Shown piece after piece: positions 26,343 to 42,256 of a stretch of 64,000 nt of DNA. The DNA lies in contig NZ_CACSIP010000003.1 of assembly GCF_902705885.1 (NCBI RefSeq), positions 33,772 through 97,771 on the forward strand. The letters run 5' to 3'. The notes under the pieces are model-generated. The model saw only the letters and a program-made list of their open reading frames with translations, made no database searches and had not been told where the DNA came from. This DNA comes from Mycolicibacterium austroafricanum. Lineage in GTDB: Bacteria > Actinomycetota > Actinomycetes > Mycobacteriales > Mycobacteriaceae. The translations under genes were made by a program, and so were the position numbers. How positions within the stretch are numbered: position 1 is the stretch's first letter; every line of letters begins with the position of its first letter.

Positions 26343-27067
26343 AAATCCGTCCGCAGGTGACACGCACGGCTGCCTCGCAGTCGGCGTCGTCGCACGCCGC
26401 TGACGGAGACACTCACGGGGACACCAGAGGCGCCATCATCCGGCTGCTGCTGGAGTCCGGTCCGACGACGGCGAGCAGCATCGGGGAGCACCTGGGGCTG
26501 TCCGCGGCGGGTGTGCGCAGACACCTCGACGCCCTCATCGACGCAGGTGAAGCCCAGGCCCATGCCGCAGCGGCGTGGCAGCAGGAGGGGCGGGGTCGTC
26601 CGGCCAAGCGCTACCAGCTCACCGCCGCGGGCCGGGCGAAGCTCGAGCACACCTACGACGACCTCGCCTCGGCCGCCATGCGGCAGTTGCGCGAACTCGG
26701 CGGTGACGAGGCCGTCCGGACCTTCGCCCGTCGGCGCATCGACGCCATCCTCGCCGATGTCGAGCCGGTGCGCAGCACGGATTCCGGCGACGGCGTCGAG
26801 GGTGCCGCGGACCGAATCGCCGACGCGCTGACCGTCGCCGGGTACGCCACCACCACCACCCGGGTGGGTGGACCGGCTCAGGGCGTGCAGATCTGTCAGC
26901 ACCACTGTCCCGTGTCGCACGTGGCCGAGGAGTTTCCCGAGCTCTGCGAGGCAGAACAACAGGCGATGGCCGAAGTCCTGGGCACCCACGTGCAGCGGCT
27001 GGCGACCATCGTCAACGGCGACTGCGCGTGCACCACCCACGTGCCCCTCGGCCCGGTCAAGGCGTGA
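26339..27067 (+). CDS. sufR: SufR-type iron-sulfur sensing repressor of the suf operon
   Basis: A 242-residue ArsR/DeoR-like winged-helix protein: the HTH is [39 protein letters not shown], and a C-terminal half holds the Fe-S ligands in [24 protein letters not shown] and the later [12 protein letters not shown]. SufR senses cluster status and represses its own operon. GTG 26339 is preferred over the 15-codon longer frame because it lies in the operator and begins with the natural basic KIRPQ segment. It is followed 82 nt later by sufB. Confidence 0.93.
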   Translation: MKIRPQVTRTAASQSASSHAADGDTHGDTRGAIIRLLLESGPTTASSIGEHLGLSAAGVRRHLDALIDAGEAQAHAAAAWQQEGRGRPAKRYQLTAAGRAKLEHTYDDLASAAMRQLRELGGDEAVRTFARRRIDAILADVEPVRSTDSGDGVEGAADRIADALTVAGYATTTTRVGGPAQGVQICQHHCPVSHVAEEFPELCEAEQQAMAEVLGTHVQRLATIVNGDCACTTHVPLGPVKA

Positions 27068-27149
27068 CGGGCCCGAAGCGCACCACCGAAGAATCTCCGG
27101 CGCACAGCCCGAGCCGGAGCCACAACGAGAGCAGAAGGAGTGTGTCGTA

Positions 27150-28597
<1,448 letters not shown>

Positions 28598-28601
<4 letters not shown>

Positions 28602-29800
28602 CCCAGAATCTCACCGACACCGTCGAAGGCGGCAACAGGAAGGGCTCGACGCTGGCCGGGGCGAACAAGGGCGAATTGTTCGCCTCGTTCGACGTGGCTG
28701 CGTTCGAGGTGCCGGGCGGTCGCGACGAGTTGTGGCGGTTCACCCCGCTCAAGCGGCTGCGAGGCCTGCACGACGGCTCCGCACCCGGCACCGGCGAGGC
28801 GCAGATCGACGTCGCCGAGCGTCCCGGCGTCACGGTGGAATCCGTGCGCCGTGGTGACGAACGGCTCGGCCAGGGTGGTACGCCCGCTGACCGCGTTGCC
28901 GCGCAAGCGTTCTCGTCGTTCACGTCGGCGACCGTGGTGACCGTCGCGCGTGAGACCGAGGTGGCCGAACCCATCGAGATCACCGTCACCGGCCCCGGCG
29001 AAGGTGAAGTGGCGTACGGGCATCTGCAGATCCGGGTCGAAGAACTGGCCCGGGCAATCGTCGTCGTCGATCTGCGAGGCAGCGGAACCTACGCCGACAA
29101 TGTCGAGATCATCGTCGGCGACTCGGCCGGCCTGGGTGTCATCTGGATCGCGGACTGGGCCGACGACATGGTGCACGTCAGCGCCCACCACGCCCGCCTT
29201 GGCAAGGACGCCGTGCTCGGGCACGTCAATGTGACGCTCGGCGGGGAAGTGGTCCGTACCTCGGCGACGGTGCGTTTCACCGCTCCCGGTGGCGACGCCC
29301 AGATGCTCGGCACGTACTTCGCCGACGACGGCCAGTTCTTCGAATCGCGTCTTCTGGTCGACCACGCGCAGCCGAACTGCAAGTCCGACGTGCTGTACAA
29401 GGGTGCGCTGCAGGGTGATCCGGACTCGAAGAAGCCCGACGCGCACACCGTGTGGATCGGCGACGTCCTGATCCGCGCCGAGGCCACCAACACCGACACC
29501 TTCGAGGTCAACCGCAACCTGGTGCTCACCGACGGGGCGCGGGCAGATTCGGTCCCCAACCTGGAGATCGAGACCGGCGAGATCGTCGGCGCCGGGCACG
29601 CGAGCGCCACCGGCCGCTTCGACGACGAGCAGTTGTTCTATCTGCGTGCCCGGGGTATCCCGGAGGCACAGGCCCGCCGGCTGGTGGTGCGCGGGTTCTT
29701 CAACGAGATCATCGCCAAGATCGCCGTGCCTGCAGTGCGGGAGCGGCTCACCGAAGCAATCGAAAAAGAACTAGCAATCACTGAATCGAGAAGTTCGTAG
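28598..29800 (+). CDS. sufD: Fe-S cluster assembly protein SufD
   Basis: A 400-residue SufD, the SufB paralogue completing the SufBC2D complex. It shows [11 protein letters not shown] near the N-terminus, a beta-helix core, [44 protein letters not shown], and the SufB/D C-terminal [32 protein letters not shown] start overlaps the sufB stop by 4 nt, so equimolar coupling is likely. Confidence 0.96.
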
Positions 29801-29802
29801 AC

Positions 29803-30570
29803 ATGACCACATTGGAAATCAAGGACCTCCACGTCTCCGTCAGCTCGACCGACGACGGCGACATCCCGATCCTCAAGGGTGTCGACCTCACGGTGAAGTC
29901 AGGGGAGACCCATGCGGTGATGGGTCCCAACGGATCTGGCAAGTCAACGCTCTCCTATGCCATCGCGGGCCATCCGAAATACACCGTCACCTCCGGGTCG
30001 ATCACCCTGGACGGCCAGGACGTGCTGGAGATGAGCATCGACGAACGTGCCCGCGCCGGACTGTTCTTGGCGATGCAGTACCCCATCGAGGTGCCCGGCG
30101 TCTCGATGTCGAACTTCCTGCGCACCGCGGCGACCGCGGTGCGCGGCGAGGCTCCGAAGCTGCGGCACTGGGTCAAGGAAGTCAAGAGCGCGATGGGCGA
30201 CCTCGGCATCGACCCCTCCTTCAGCGAGCGCAGCGTCAACGAGGGTTTCTCCGGTGGTGAGAAGAAGCGCCACGAAATCCTCCAGCTGGGGCTGCTCAAG
30301 CCGAAGATCGCCATCCTCGACGAGACCGATTCCGGTCTGGACGTCGACGCGCTGCGGGTGGTCAGCGAGGGCGTCAACCGTTATGCGGAATCCGAGAACG
30401 GCGGCGTGCTGCTGATCACCCACTACACCCGGATCCTGCGCTACATCCAGCCCCAGTTCGTGCACGTGTTCATCGGCGGCCGGATCGTGCAGTCCGGCGG
30501 TCCGGAGCTGGCCGACGAGCTGGAGGAGAACGGCTACGAACGCTTCACGCAGGCTGCATCGACCTCCTAG
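29803..30570 (+). CDS. sufC: Fe-S cluster assembly ATPase SufC
   Basis: A 255-residue soluble ABC-type ATPase. Walker A MGPNGSGKSTLSYAIAGHPKY, the signature segment FSGGEKKRHEILQL, Walker B IAILDETDSGLD (the DETDSGLD form is characteristic of SufC), and ITHYTRILRYI are all present. It drives conformational change of SufBD during cluster assembly. It starts 2 nt after sufD and ends just before sufS, whose ribosome binding site overlaps the sufC stop. Confidence 0.97.
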   Translation: MTTLEIKDLHVSVSSTDDGDIPILKGVDLTVKSGETHAVMGPNGSGKSTLSYAIAGHPKYTVTSGSITLDGQDVLEMSIDERARAGLFLAMQYPIEVPGVSMSNFLRTAATAVRGEAPKLRHWVKEVKSAMGDLGIDPSFSERSVNEGFSGGEKKRHEILQLGLLKPKIAILDETDSGLDVDALRVVSEGVNRYAESENGGVLLITHYTRILRYIQPQFVHVFIGGRIVQSGGPELADELEENGYERFTQAASTS

Positions 30571-31857
<1,287 letters not shown>

Positions 31858-31859
31858 CG

Positions 31860-32411
31860 ATGCGACTGGAACAGATCTACCAGGAAGTGATCCTGGACCA
31901 CTACAAACATCCGCAGCATCGCGGCCTGCGGGATCCGTACGGCGCCGAGGTGCATCACGTCAATCCGACCTGCGGCGACGAGGTCACGCTCCGGGTCGCG
32001 TTGTCGGAGGACGGGCAGACGGTCCGCGACATCTCCTACGACGGTCAGGGCTGTTCGATCAGCCAGGCGTCGACGTCTGTGCTGACCGAACAGGTGATCG
32101 GGCAGAGCGTCGGGGACGCACTCAAGACGGTGACTGCGTTCTCGGAGATGGTCTCATCGCGTGGCCGGATCGAAGGTGACGAAGACGTGCTGGGTGATGG
32201 CGTGGCGTTCGCCGGTGTCGCGAAGTACCCGGCGCGGGTGAAGTGTGCGTTACTGGGATGGACAGCGTTCAAGGCCGCGCTGGCGGAGGCCAGCGAATCG
32301 GACACAGCGCTGGCGGAGGCCAGCGAATCGGACACAGCGCTGGCGGAGGCCAGCGAATCGGACACAGCGCTGGCGGAGGCCGGCACGTCAGACAGTCGTG
32401 AGGAGATTTGA
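31860..32411 (+). CDS. sufU: SufU sulfur-transfer protein with repetitive C-terminal tail
   Basis: A 183-residue SufU (IscU-like, zinc-dependent sulfurtransferase partner of SufS). The ordered part, about 139 residues, has three conserved Cys: HHVNPTCGDEVT, GQGCSISQAS and RVKCALLGW, plus the region insertion typical of SufU. Residues 140-174 are three perfect copies of ALAEASESDT and a partial fourth, then AGTSDSREEI. Most SufU proteins are about 140-165 residues, so this tail is an addition. It overlaps sufT by one base (TGATG). Confidence 0.95.
   Translation: MRLEQIYQEVILDHYKHPQHRGLRDPYGAEVHHVNPTCGDEVTLRVALSEDGQTVRDISYDGQGCSISQASTSVLTEQVIGQSVGDALKTVTAFSEMVSSRGRIEGDEDVLGDGVAFAGVAKYPARVKCALLGWTAFKAALAEASESDTALAEASESDTALAEASESDTALAEAGTSDSREEI
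32277..32381 (+). repeat. 30-bp tandem repeat inside the sufU 3' end (3 perfect copies plus half)
   Basis: Units begin at 32277, 32307 and 32337 and are identical over 30 bp; a 15-bp partial fourth copy starts at 32367. Period 30 keeps the frame and encodes the decapeptide ALAEASESDT. Identity at the base level implies recent expansion by slippage or recombination. Confidence 0.97.
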
Positions 32412-32758
32412 TGAGTGATACGGCAGTACCAAATGACGAGCTTCTGGCCGATATCGAAGAGGCCATGCGCGATGTCGTCGACCCCGAACTCGGGATCAAC
32501 GTCGTCGACCTCGGTCTGGTGTACGGGGTGGGAGTCGAGGACGGTGAGACCGGTCCGGTGGCCTTGATCGACATGACCCTCACGTCGGCCGCGTGCCCCC
32601 TGACGGACGTCATCGAGGATCAGTCACGCAGCGCGCTCGTCGGTGCGGGTCTCGTCGATGAGATCAAGATCAACTGGGTGTGGAATCCGCCGTGGGGGCC
32701 GGACAAGATCACCGACGACGGGCGCGAGCAGCTTCGGGCGCTGGGCTTCACCGTCTGA
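32411..32758 (+). CDS. sufT: SufT, MIP18/DUF59-family Fe-S assembly factor
   Basis: A 115-residue protein of the MIP18 family with EEAMRDVVDPELGINVVDLGLVYGV and the reactive-cysteine loop LTSAACPLTDVIEDQ, ending in WNPPWGPDKITDDGREQLRALGF. Members help to mature or deliver Fe-S clusters. It is the last gene of the suf operon, translationally coupled to sufU through TGATG, and a strong hairpin terminator lies 55 nt downstream. Confidence 0.95.
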   Translation: MSDTAVPNDELLADIEEAMRDVVDPELGINVVDLGLVYGVGVEDGETGPVALIDMTLTSAACPLTDVIEDQSRSALVGAGLVDEIKINWVWNPPWGPDKITDDGREQLRALGFTV

Positions 32759-32812
32759 CCACACCTTGGGCCGCGGTGTCCGTTCCGTTGGCCTGATCGC
32801 CGGCACCGCACA

Positions 32813-32840
32813 GGCGGCGCGCTTTTGCGCGCCGCCTTTT
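32813..32840 (+). terminator. intrinsic terminator after the suf operon
   Basis: A perfect 10-bp GC-only stem (GGCGGCGCGC / GCGCGCCGCC) closes a TTTT loop and is followed directly by TTTT. This is the clearest rho-independent terminator seen in the window and fits the end of sufRBDCSUT. Confidence 0.88.
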
Positions 32841-33264
32841 GCTCTTCCCGATTCCGGCAATTGTCTATTGTCGTACGAGTGCGCCGCTGTGGGTGCGAAA
32901 GCTGTTCGCCCACGCCGCCCTTAACGTTGGCCGGCCTCTGGCGCTACCTATCCAGCTAACTCATGCCGTTGCGCTGAAATACGCTGTTAAGTACGGATTT
33001 TGGCACCCGTACGGATAGCCTTTCAGCGAAGTCCCTTTTCTCATTTCTAAGAAAGCAAGCACGTTTGATGTTGATTGGATAGCGTTTGCTGAACACGCCT
33101 CGTTACCAGTGGAGAGGAGACGGAAAACTCCCGAAGGCACTGATAGTGAACGATAGACCGGCGGTTGTCCTCATTGGCCGTCCAACATTTGTATTCGCTC
33201 TTCTGTGACGCTGAGGCGATGGCGAATTCATGCTCGATTCCCCTTTTGATTACCTGCCGAAGAA
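32841..33264. promoter_or_regulatory. 424-bp non-coding region upstream of the GH16 gene with nested repeats
   Basis: This stretch is less GC-rich than its surroundings and has no supportable gene. It contains CGCTGAAA (32972-32979) paired with TTTCAGCG (33021-33028), enclosing two direct copies of GTACGGAT (32991-32998 and 33009-33016), and CACT-GAT-AGTG at 33138-33148. It probably holds the promoter and control sites of the GH16 gene. A structured leader is possible. Confidence 0.4.
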
Positions 33265-34896
33265 ATGGATGTGGTTATGGGAAACGGTCGGTGCAATCGA
33301 TCACGTGTCGTGGTCGGCAAATCCTGGTTGGCCGGCGGTCTGATGGCGGCCGGTTTGGGAGCGGCCGTCGTCGCCGGTGCCGCGACGGCAGCAGCCAGTC
33401 CCGCAGATCCGGGGACGACAGGGTCGCCCAGCACGTCAGACAGCGACGCAGGAGATTCGCGCACCGCACGCGTGACCGATTCATCGACGGCAAGTGATGG
33501 GGCAAAGGCTGATTCGAGGCGCGACCGGGAGGACAAGCGGGCGGCCGTACGGGATGCGACGTCCGACGACGATTCCGAGGCTGAGGCTGAGGCTGAGGTG
33601 GTCGCGGATGGTGAGACCGAGGACGCCACAGATGAACCCGACACCGAGGTCGTCGAAATCGAGGTCGTCGACACCGACGAAGCGGCGTCCGACGACGCAG
33701 GCGTCACCACCGACGCAGACGATGTGGCCGAACCCGCGTTGGTGCGAAAGGGCGCCGACACCGACGACCACGCCGACGACGACGCGGAAGACCGAGACGC
33801 GGTGGCCGGCGACGAACCGATGAGCAAGATCGTCGCGGCGACCTCCGCGTCGACGGCGCCGGAAGCGCTCACCGCCACTGCTGTTGAGACCGACCCGGCA
33901 TTGATCGCTGCGGCGACGAGCACCAAGGTGACCTTCCGGTCGATGATGCGCGACTGGCTGTACTCCATCGGCATCCGTCACTCGAAGCTCGGCATCGACG
34001 ACGGTGGTACCCAGGTGCCCACGTTCATCGCGAACTGGTGGCGCGGGGTACGCGCGCGAATCTACCGCGACGTGGTGATTCCGGCGCCCACAGAGCCGAC
34101 AGAGCCGACAGAGCCATCAGAGCCCACAAAGCCCACGTTGTGGGAGACCAACTTCACCGACATGGCCGAGGCATTGCGGTACTGGGGCCTGCAGACCGGG
34201 CGGTGGGGACAGCCCGCCGGGGAGAATCAGTACTACACCGACGGCGACAACGTCTACGTCGACGCGGACGGCAACCTGGTCATCGAAGCCCGCAGGGAAG
34301 CTGCGCCGGACGGACTCGGCGCTCCGAACAACTACACCTCGGCGCGCGTGGTGACCTTCGGCAAGCAGTCCATCGGCGTGGGAACCCGTGTGGTGGCCCG
34401 CATCCAGATGCCCGTCACGCAGGGCGTGCTACCGGCGTTCTGGTCCGTCGGCCTCGAACCCGGCCACGAATACGACTGGCCGCGCCAGGGGGAGATCGAC
34501 ATCGTCGAGATCCCGGGACTGGGAACTCCGGCATCACGCAGATGGTGGACCGGCAACATCCACGGCCCGGCGGATGCCAACAACACCGTCGACGTCAAGT
34601 TGCACCACCTCGGCGCCGACCTCGGGGTGGACCTGTCGCAGGATTTCCACGAGTACGGCATGGACTGGTACTCCGACCGCATCGTCTGGCACGTTGACGG
34701 CGTCGAAGTGGGACGGGTCACCCAGGCCCAGTACGAGGCACTCGGTGGCGACTGGACACCGTTCTCGGGGGCGTGGGACCACTATCTGATCCTCAACGTC
34801 GCCGTCGGCAATCCCTGGACCGGCGATCCTGACCCGTCGGCGCCGTTTCAGGCGCAGATGAAGGTCGACTGGGTGAAGACCTACGCGTTGTCGTGA
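33265..34896 (+). CDS. secreted glycoside hydrolase family 16 (beta-glucanase-like) with acidic linker
   Basis: A 543-residue exported protein. An N-terminal signal-like segment (VVVGKSWLAGGLMAAGLGAAVVAGAATAAASP) precedes a long disordered stretch at about 45-190 rich in Asp, Glu, Ala, Ser and Thr. A PTEP repeat linker near 275 then leads to the GH16 domain (about 290-543). The catalytic motif is E410-I-D412-I-V-E415. GH16 enzymes cut beta-1,3/1,4-glucans or galactans. ATG 33277 is an alternative start. It sits where M. tuberculosis has fadE15/ctpD, and is unrelated in function to its neighbours. Confidence 0.9.
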   Translation: MDVVMGNGRCNRSRVVVGKSWLAGGLMAAGLGAAVVAGAATAAASPADPGTTGSPSTSDSDAGDSRTARVTDSSTASDGAKADSRRDREDKRAAVRDATSDDDSEAEAEAEVVADGETEDATDEPDTEVVEIEVVDTDEAASDDAGVTTDADDVAEPALVRKGADTDDHADDDAEDRDAVAGDEPMSKIVAATSASTAPEALTATAVETDPALIAAATSTKVTFRSMMRDWLYSIGIRHSKLGIDDGGTQVPTFIANWWRGVRARIYRDVVIPAPTEPTEPTEPSEPTKPTLWETNFTDMAEALRYWGLQTGRWGQPAGENQYYTDGDNVYVDADGNLVIEARREAAPDGLGAPNNYTSARVVTFGKQSIGVGTRVVARIQMPVTQGVLPAFWSVGLEPGHEYDWPRQGEIDIVEIPGLGTPASRRWWTGNIHGPADANNTVDVKLHHLGADLGVDLSQDFHEYGMDWYSDRIVWHVDGVEVGRVTQAQYEALGGDWTPFSGAWDHYLILNVAVGNPWTGDPDPSAPFQAQMKVDWVKTYALS

Positions 34897-34952
34897 GCGC
34901 CCTTCGGGTACATGCTGGGAACAGAGCCCAAGAACCCGACGTTAGGAATGAC

Positions 34953-35327
34953 GTGGCTACCCAAGACCTGACTGCCGAGCAGTTCAACGAGACCATCAAT
35001 GGCAACGAAATCGTGCTGGTCGATTTCTGGGCGTCGTGGTGCGGGCCGTGTAAGCAGTTCGCGCCGACCTTTTCGGCGTCGTCGGACAAACATCCCGATG
35101 TCGTGTACGCCAAGGTGGACACCGAGGCCGAGCAGCAGCTGGCCGCCGCCGCCGACATCCGCTCCATCCCGACGCTGATGGCGTTCAAGAAGGGCAAGCT
35201 GGTGTTCAACCAGGCCGGCGCCCTGCCGCCGGCGGCGCTGGAGGATCTGGTGCAGAAGGTCAAGGAGTTCGACGTCGACGCGGCGATGGCGGCCCAGGAC
35301 GACGGTGAAGCGCCCGGTCAGCAATAA
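34953..35327 (+). CDS. trxA: thioredoxin
   Basis: A 124-residue thioredoxin with the redox site WCGPC (C30, C33) and the cis-proline segment RSIPTLMAFKKGKLVF. Cytoplasmic disulfide reductase; position next to echA12 corresponds to the thioredoxin Rv1471. A C-terminal extension (VDAAMAAQDDGEAPGQQ) goes slightly beyond the usual 105-110 residues. GTG 34953 starts ATQDLTAEQF as in relatives, so the 20-codon longer frame is rejected. Confidence 0.94.
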   Translation: MATQDLTAEQFNETINGNEIVLVDFWASWCGPCKQFAPTFSASSDKHPDVVYAKVDTEAEQQLAAAADIRSIPTLMAFKKGKLVFNQAGALPPAALEDLVQKVKEFDVDAAMAAQDDGEAPGQQ

Positions 35328-35346
35328 CACCTGACCCGGCGCCCGC

Positions 35347-35352
35347 TACCGT
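35347..35352 (+). promoter_or_regulatory. -10 element for a leaderless echA12 transcript
   Basis: TACCGT lies 6 nt before the echA12 GTG, in the 31-bp gap after the thioredoxin gene. Confidence 0.45.
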
Positions 35353-35358
35353 GCAGGC

Positions 35359-36186
35359 GTGACCGAAGACTCTCCTGCGCAGTTCGTCCTGGTCGACCGT
35401 CCGCGCCCGCATGTGGCGCTGGTGACGCTCAACCGGCCCGAGCGGATGAACTCGATGGCCTTCGATGTGATGGTCCCGCTCAAGAAGGTCCTCGACGAGC
35501 TGAACTCCGACAACACGGTGCGCGCAATCGTGCTCACCGGGGCGGGTCGCGGGTTCTCGTCAGGAGCCGACCACAAGTCGGCCGGCTCGGTACCCAACGT
35601 CGAGGGTCTGACCAGACCGACTTTTGCGTTGCGGTCGATGGAGGTCCTCGACGAGGTCATCCTGGCGTTGCGCAGGATGCACCAGCCGGTTATCGCGGCG
35701 GTGAACGGCGCGGCCATCGGCGGGGGCCTGTGCCTGGCACTGGCGTGCGACATCCGGGTCGCGTCCGTCGGCGCCTACTTCCGCGCGGCAGGCATCAACA
35801 ACGGGCTGACCGCCAGCGAACTGGGGCTGTCGTTCCTGTTGCCGCGCGCCATCGGCACCTCGCGGGCCTTCGAGTTGATGCTGACCGGACGCGACGTGAC
35901 CGCCGAAGAAGCCGAGCGGATCGGCCTGGTGTCGCGCGCGGTTCCCGAGTCCGACCTGCTCGAGGTTTGCTTTGACATGGCAGCGCGGATCGCGTCGTTC
36001 TCCCGGCCGGGTATCGAGTTGACCAAACGCACACTGTGGAGTGGACTGGACGCCACTAGCCTGGAAGGGCACATGCAGGCCGAAGGTCTGGGACAGCTTT
36101 ACCTCCGCTTGCTCACCAGCAACTTCGAGGAAGCCGTCGCAGCGCGCGCCCAGCAGCGCGCCCCCGCATTCACCGACGACAAGTAA
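35359..36186 (+). CDS. echA12: enoyl-CoA hydratase/isomerase family protein EchA12
   Basis: A 275-residue crotonase-fold protein. The oxyanion-hole segments GAGRGFSSGADHKS and AAVNGAAIGGGLCLALACDIRV are visible, and the C-terminal trimerisation helices follow. The usual first catalytic Glu position reads as NGLTASELGLSFLLPR, with a Glu retained. Substrate chain length cannot be inferred. In M. tuberculosis EchA12 is a membrane-associated protein of unclear role. Confidence 0.93.
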   Translation: MTEDSPAQFVLVDRPRPHVALVTLNRPERMNSMAFDVMVPLKKVLDELNSDNTVRAIVLTGAGRGFSSGADHKSAGSVPNVEGLTRPTFALRSMEVLDEVILALRRMHQPVIAAVNGAAIGGGLCLALACDIRVASVGAYFRAAGINNGLTASELGLSFLLPRAIGTSRAFELMLTGRDVTAEEAERIGLVSRAVPESDLLEVCFDMAARIASFSRPGIELTKRTLWSGLDATSLEGHMQAEGLGQLYLRLLTSNFEEAVAARAQQRAPAFTDDK

Positions 36187-36200
36187 GTAGGGACATCAGC

Positions 36201-37829
<1,629 letters not shown>

Positions 37830-37892
37830 TCTTCTGCGTGTCAACAGTTCCTGCGACGGGTATGCCTAGGCATCAACCGCGGGGAGGCGCCG

Positions 37893-38081
37893 ATGAAGAA
37901 GGACAGCAAGACCAGGGAGCAGTTGGTCAGCGAGCTCCGCAACGAGTACGAGCGCGGGGCGAGTATCCGGTCACTGGTGGCCTCAACCGGCCGCTCGTAC
38001 GGCTCGATTCACAGCATGCTGCGCGAGTCCGGCACCGCGATGCGGAGCCGGGGTGGGCCCAACCATCGCGGCCGCCGGTGA
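37893..38081 (+). CDS. small helix-turn-helix protein
   Basis: A 62-residue protein with one HTH (SELRNEYERGASIRSLVASTGRSYGSIHSMLRESG) and a basic Arg/Gly tail (TAMRSRGGPNHRGRR). Its place between the ABC-F gene and acnR is that of Rv1473A. It probably binds DNA or RNA; the target is not known. A GGGGAGG ribosome binding site is found shortly before the ATG. The short length is normal for this conserved family. Confidence 0.85.
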   Translation: MKKDSKTREQLVSELRNEYERGASIRSLVASTGRSYGSIHSMLRESGTAMRSRGGPNHRGRR

Positions 38082-38085
38082 CACC

Positions 38086-38649
38086 TCACCGCTGCCGGAC
38101 CGAGTCCTCGACAAGATCCAGTACGGCGCCGAGCCTTTCGGGATCGTCGCCGGACGCCAGCCGCGCCACCAAGCCGTCGAGCACCAGCTCGAGGTAGGTG
38201 CGCAGCACCTCTCCGGGTACGTCGTCGCGGAGCCGGCCCGCCTGCTTCTGACGTCGTAATCGCTCGGTGGTGGCCGCTGACAGTTCCGCGGAGCGTTCCG
38301 CCCAGCCCCGGCTGAAGGCAGGGTCGTTGCGCAGCTTGCGCGCGATCTCCAGCCGGGTCGCCAGCCAGTCGAACTGTTCCGGCGCCGCGAGCATCTCCCG
38401 CATCACCTGGATCAGGCCCTCCCGGGTCGCCACCTCGGCCATCCGCTCCGCATCCTCACGGGCGAGTTCGAAGAACAGTGTGTCCTTGTCCCGGAAGTGA
38501 TGAAAGATCGCGCCGCGCGACAACCCGATCGTCTGCTCGAGCCGTCGGACGGTTGCCCGGTCGTACCCGTGCTCGGCGAAGCACCGCCGGGCACCGTCGA
38601 GAATCTGACGACGACGCGCCGCCAGATGATCGTCGGTGACCCGGGGCAC
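38086..38649 (-). CDS. acnR: TetR-family aconitase repressor AcnR
   Basis: A 187-residue TetR regulator with HTH AEHGYDRATVRRLEQTIGLSRGAIFHHFRDKDTLF. It starts 3 nt after acn in the same operon, the arrangement known for AcnR, which represses aconitase in Corynebacterium glutamicum. A site matching the AcnR operator lies before acn in this window. Its 3' end is 4 nt from the convergent small HTH gene. Autoregulation through the acn promoter is likely. Confidence 0.9.
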   Translation of the reverse strand: MPRVTDDHLAARRRQILDGARRCFAEHGYDRATVRRLEQTIGLSRGAIFHHFRDKDTLFFELAREDAERMAEVATREGLIQVMREMLAAPEQFDWLATRLEIARKLRNDPAFSRGWAERSAELSAATTERLRRQKQAGRLRDDVPGEVLRTYLELVLDGLVARLASGDDPERLGAVLDLVEDSVRQR

Positions 38650-38652
38650 CTG

Positions 38653-41484
<2,832 letters not shown>

Positions 41485-41527
41485 TCATCGCCGCGACGGG
41501 CTGTGTCAGCGGCGCTTGTAATCGTAA

Positions 41528-41543
41528 CAGTACGCTTGTCCTA
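41528..41543 (-). promoter_or_regulatory. AcnR operator upstream of acn
   Basis: On the minus strand TAGGACAAGCGTACTG matches the C. glutamicum AcnR motif CAGNACNNNCGTACTG (as remembered) at all fixed positions but the first. It also holds the inverted repeat CTTGT-N3-ACAAG. A TACGAT -10-like element directly follows, so binding would block acn transcription. Confidence 0.7.
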
Positions 41544-41669
41544 CAAGGCAAGACGGGTATTCCGGTCGTCGGGTTTCAGTCTTGTCCTCACGCGCGTGTG
41601 GTGCCACCCGGATGCCATATCCATATACCCGCAAAGTCGTGTCGTCATCGCGACCGCCGGGCGGTCGCG

Positions 41670-41675
41670 TACGGT
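41670..41675 (+). promoter_or_regulatory. -10 element for a leaderless transcript of the Rv1476-like gene
   Basis: TACGGT lies 6 nt before the GTG at 41682, supporting that start over longer in-frame options. Confidence 0.45.
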
Positions 41676-41681
41676 GCTGCT

Positions 41682-42233
41682 GTGACCGGACCGCACTCGA
41701 TTCCGCTCTGGGTCCCCTATCTGCCGGCGTACATCCCGCCGGAGGTCGACATGGAGCGGGTGCAGGCCGATGTGGCCGACGACGGGGTCAGCGTGCCCCC
41801 CGGCGGCGAGCCCGACGTGCCCGCGCTGCGGCAGGTCGTCGCGGACGCCCGCAACGAGGGCATCGACCTGAAGATCGTCGTGATCGACGTCAACCCGCCG
41901 ATCGACACTCCGCTTCGCGATATCGCGACCGAGGTCGGTACGGCGAACCCGGGTTCGACGGTGCTGACGCTCAGCCCGTCCTTCGCCGGAACCTACAGTC
42001 CGGAGTTCGACCGGGTGACGCTGGAAGCCGGCCAGGACGTGGCGAAGGCCGGTGATGTGGTGCAATCCTCGAAGAACTTTGTGGGCGAGTTGACCAACTC
42101 CCACTTTCCCTGGACGCCATTCACGATTGTCCTTGTTTTGGCAGTTGTACTGGCCGTTGTAGCCACCCGAATACTGCAGATCCGTGGCAAACGGCAGGCC
42201 CAATCGGACGCAGCATCAACCAGCTCTGATTAA
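41682..42233 (+). CDS. conserved membrane-anchored protein (Rv1476-like)
   Basis: A 183-residue protein conserved before ripA in mycobacteria. It has a soluble domain of alternating strands and helices (LRQVVADARNEGIDLKIVVIDVNPPIDTPLRDIATEVG) and one C-terminal membrane helix (FTIVLVLAVVLAVVATRIL) ending in a short polar tail. The fold resembles a TPM-like domain only loosely, and no catalytic motif is seen. Position suggests a link to the RipA/RipB cell-wall hydrolases; function unknown. Confidence 0.85.
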   Translation: MTGPHSIPLWVPYLPAYIPPEVDMERVQADVADDGVSVPPGGEPDVPALRQVVADARNEGIDLKIVVIDVNPPIDTPLRDIATEVGTANPGSTVLTLSPSFAGTYSPEFDRVTLEAGQDVAKAGDVVQSSKNFVGELTNSHFPWTPFTIVLVLAVVLAVVATRILQIRGKRQAQSDAASTSSD

Positions 42234-42256
42234 GAGTTGACGGCAGAGCCGCAAAT

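Noticed and set aside
32277..32381. Tandem 30-bp repeats considered as a CRISPR array
   Set aside because: The units are directly adjacent with no spacers, keep the sufU frame, and no cas genes are near.
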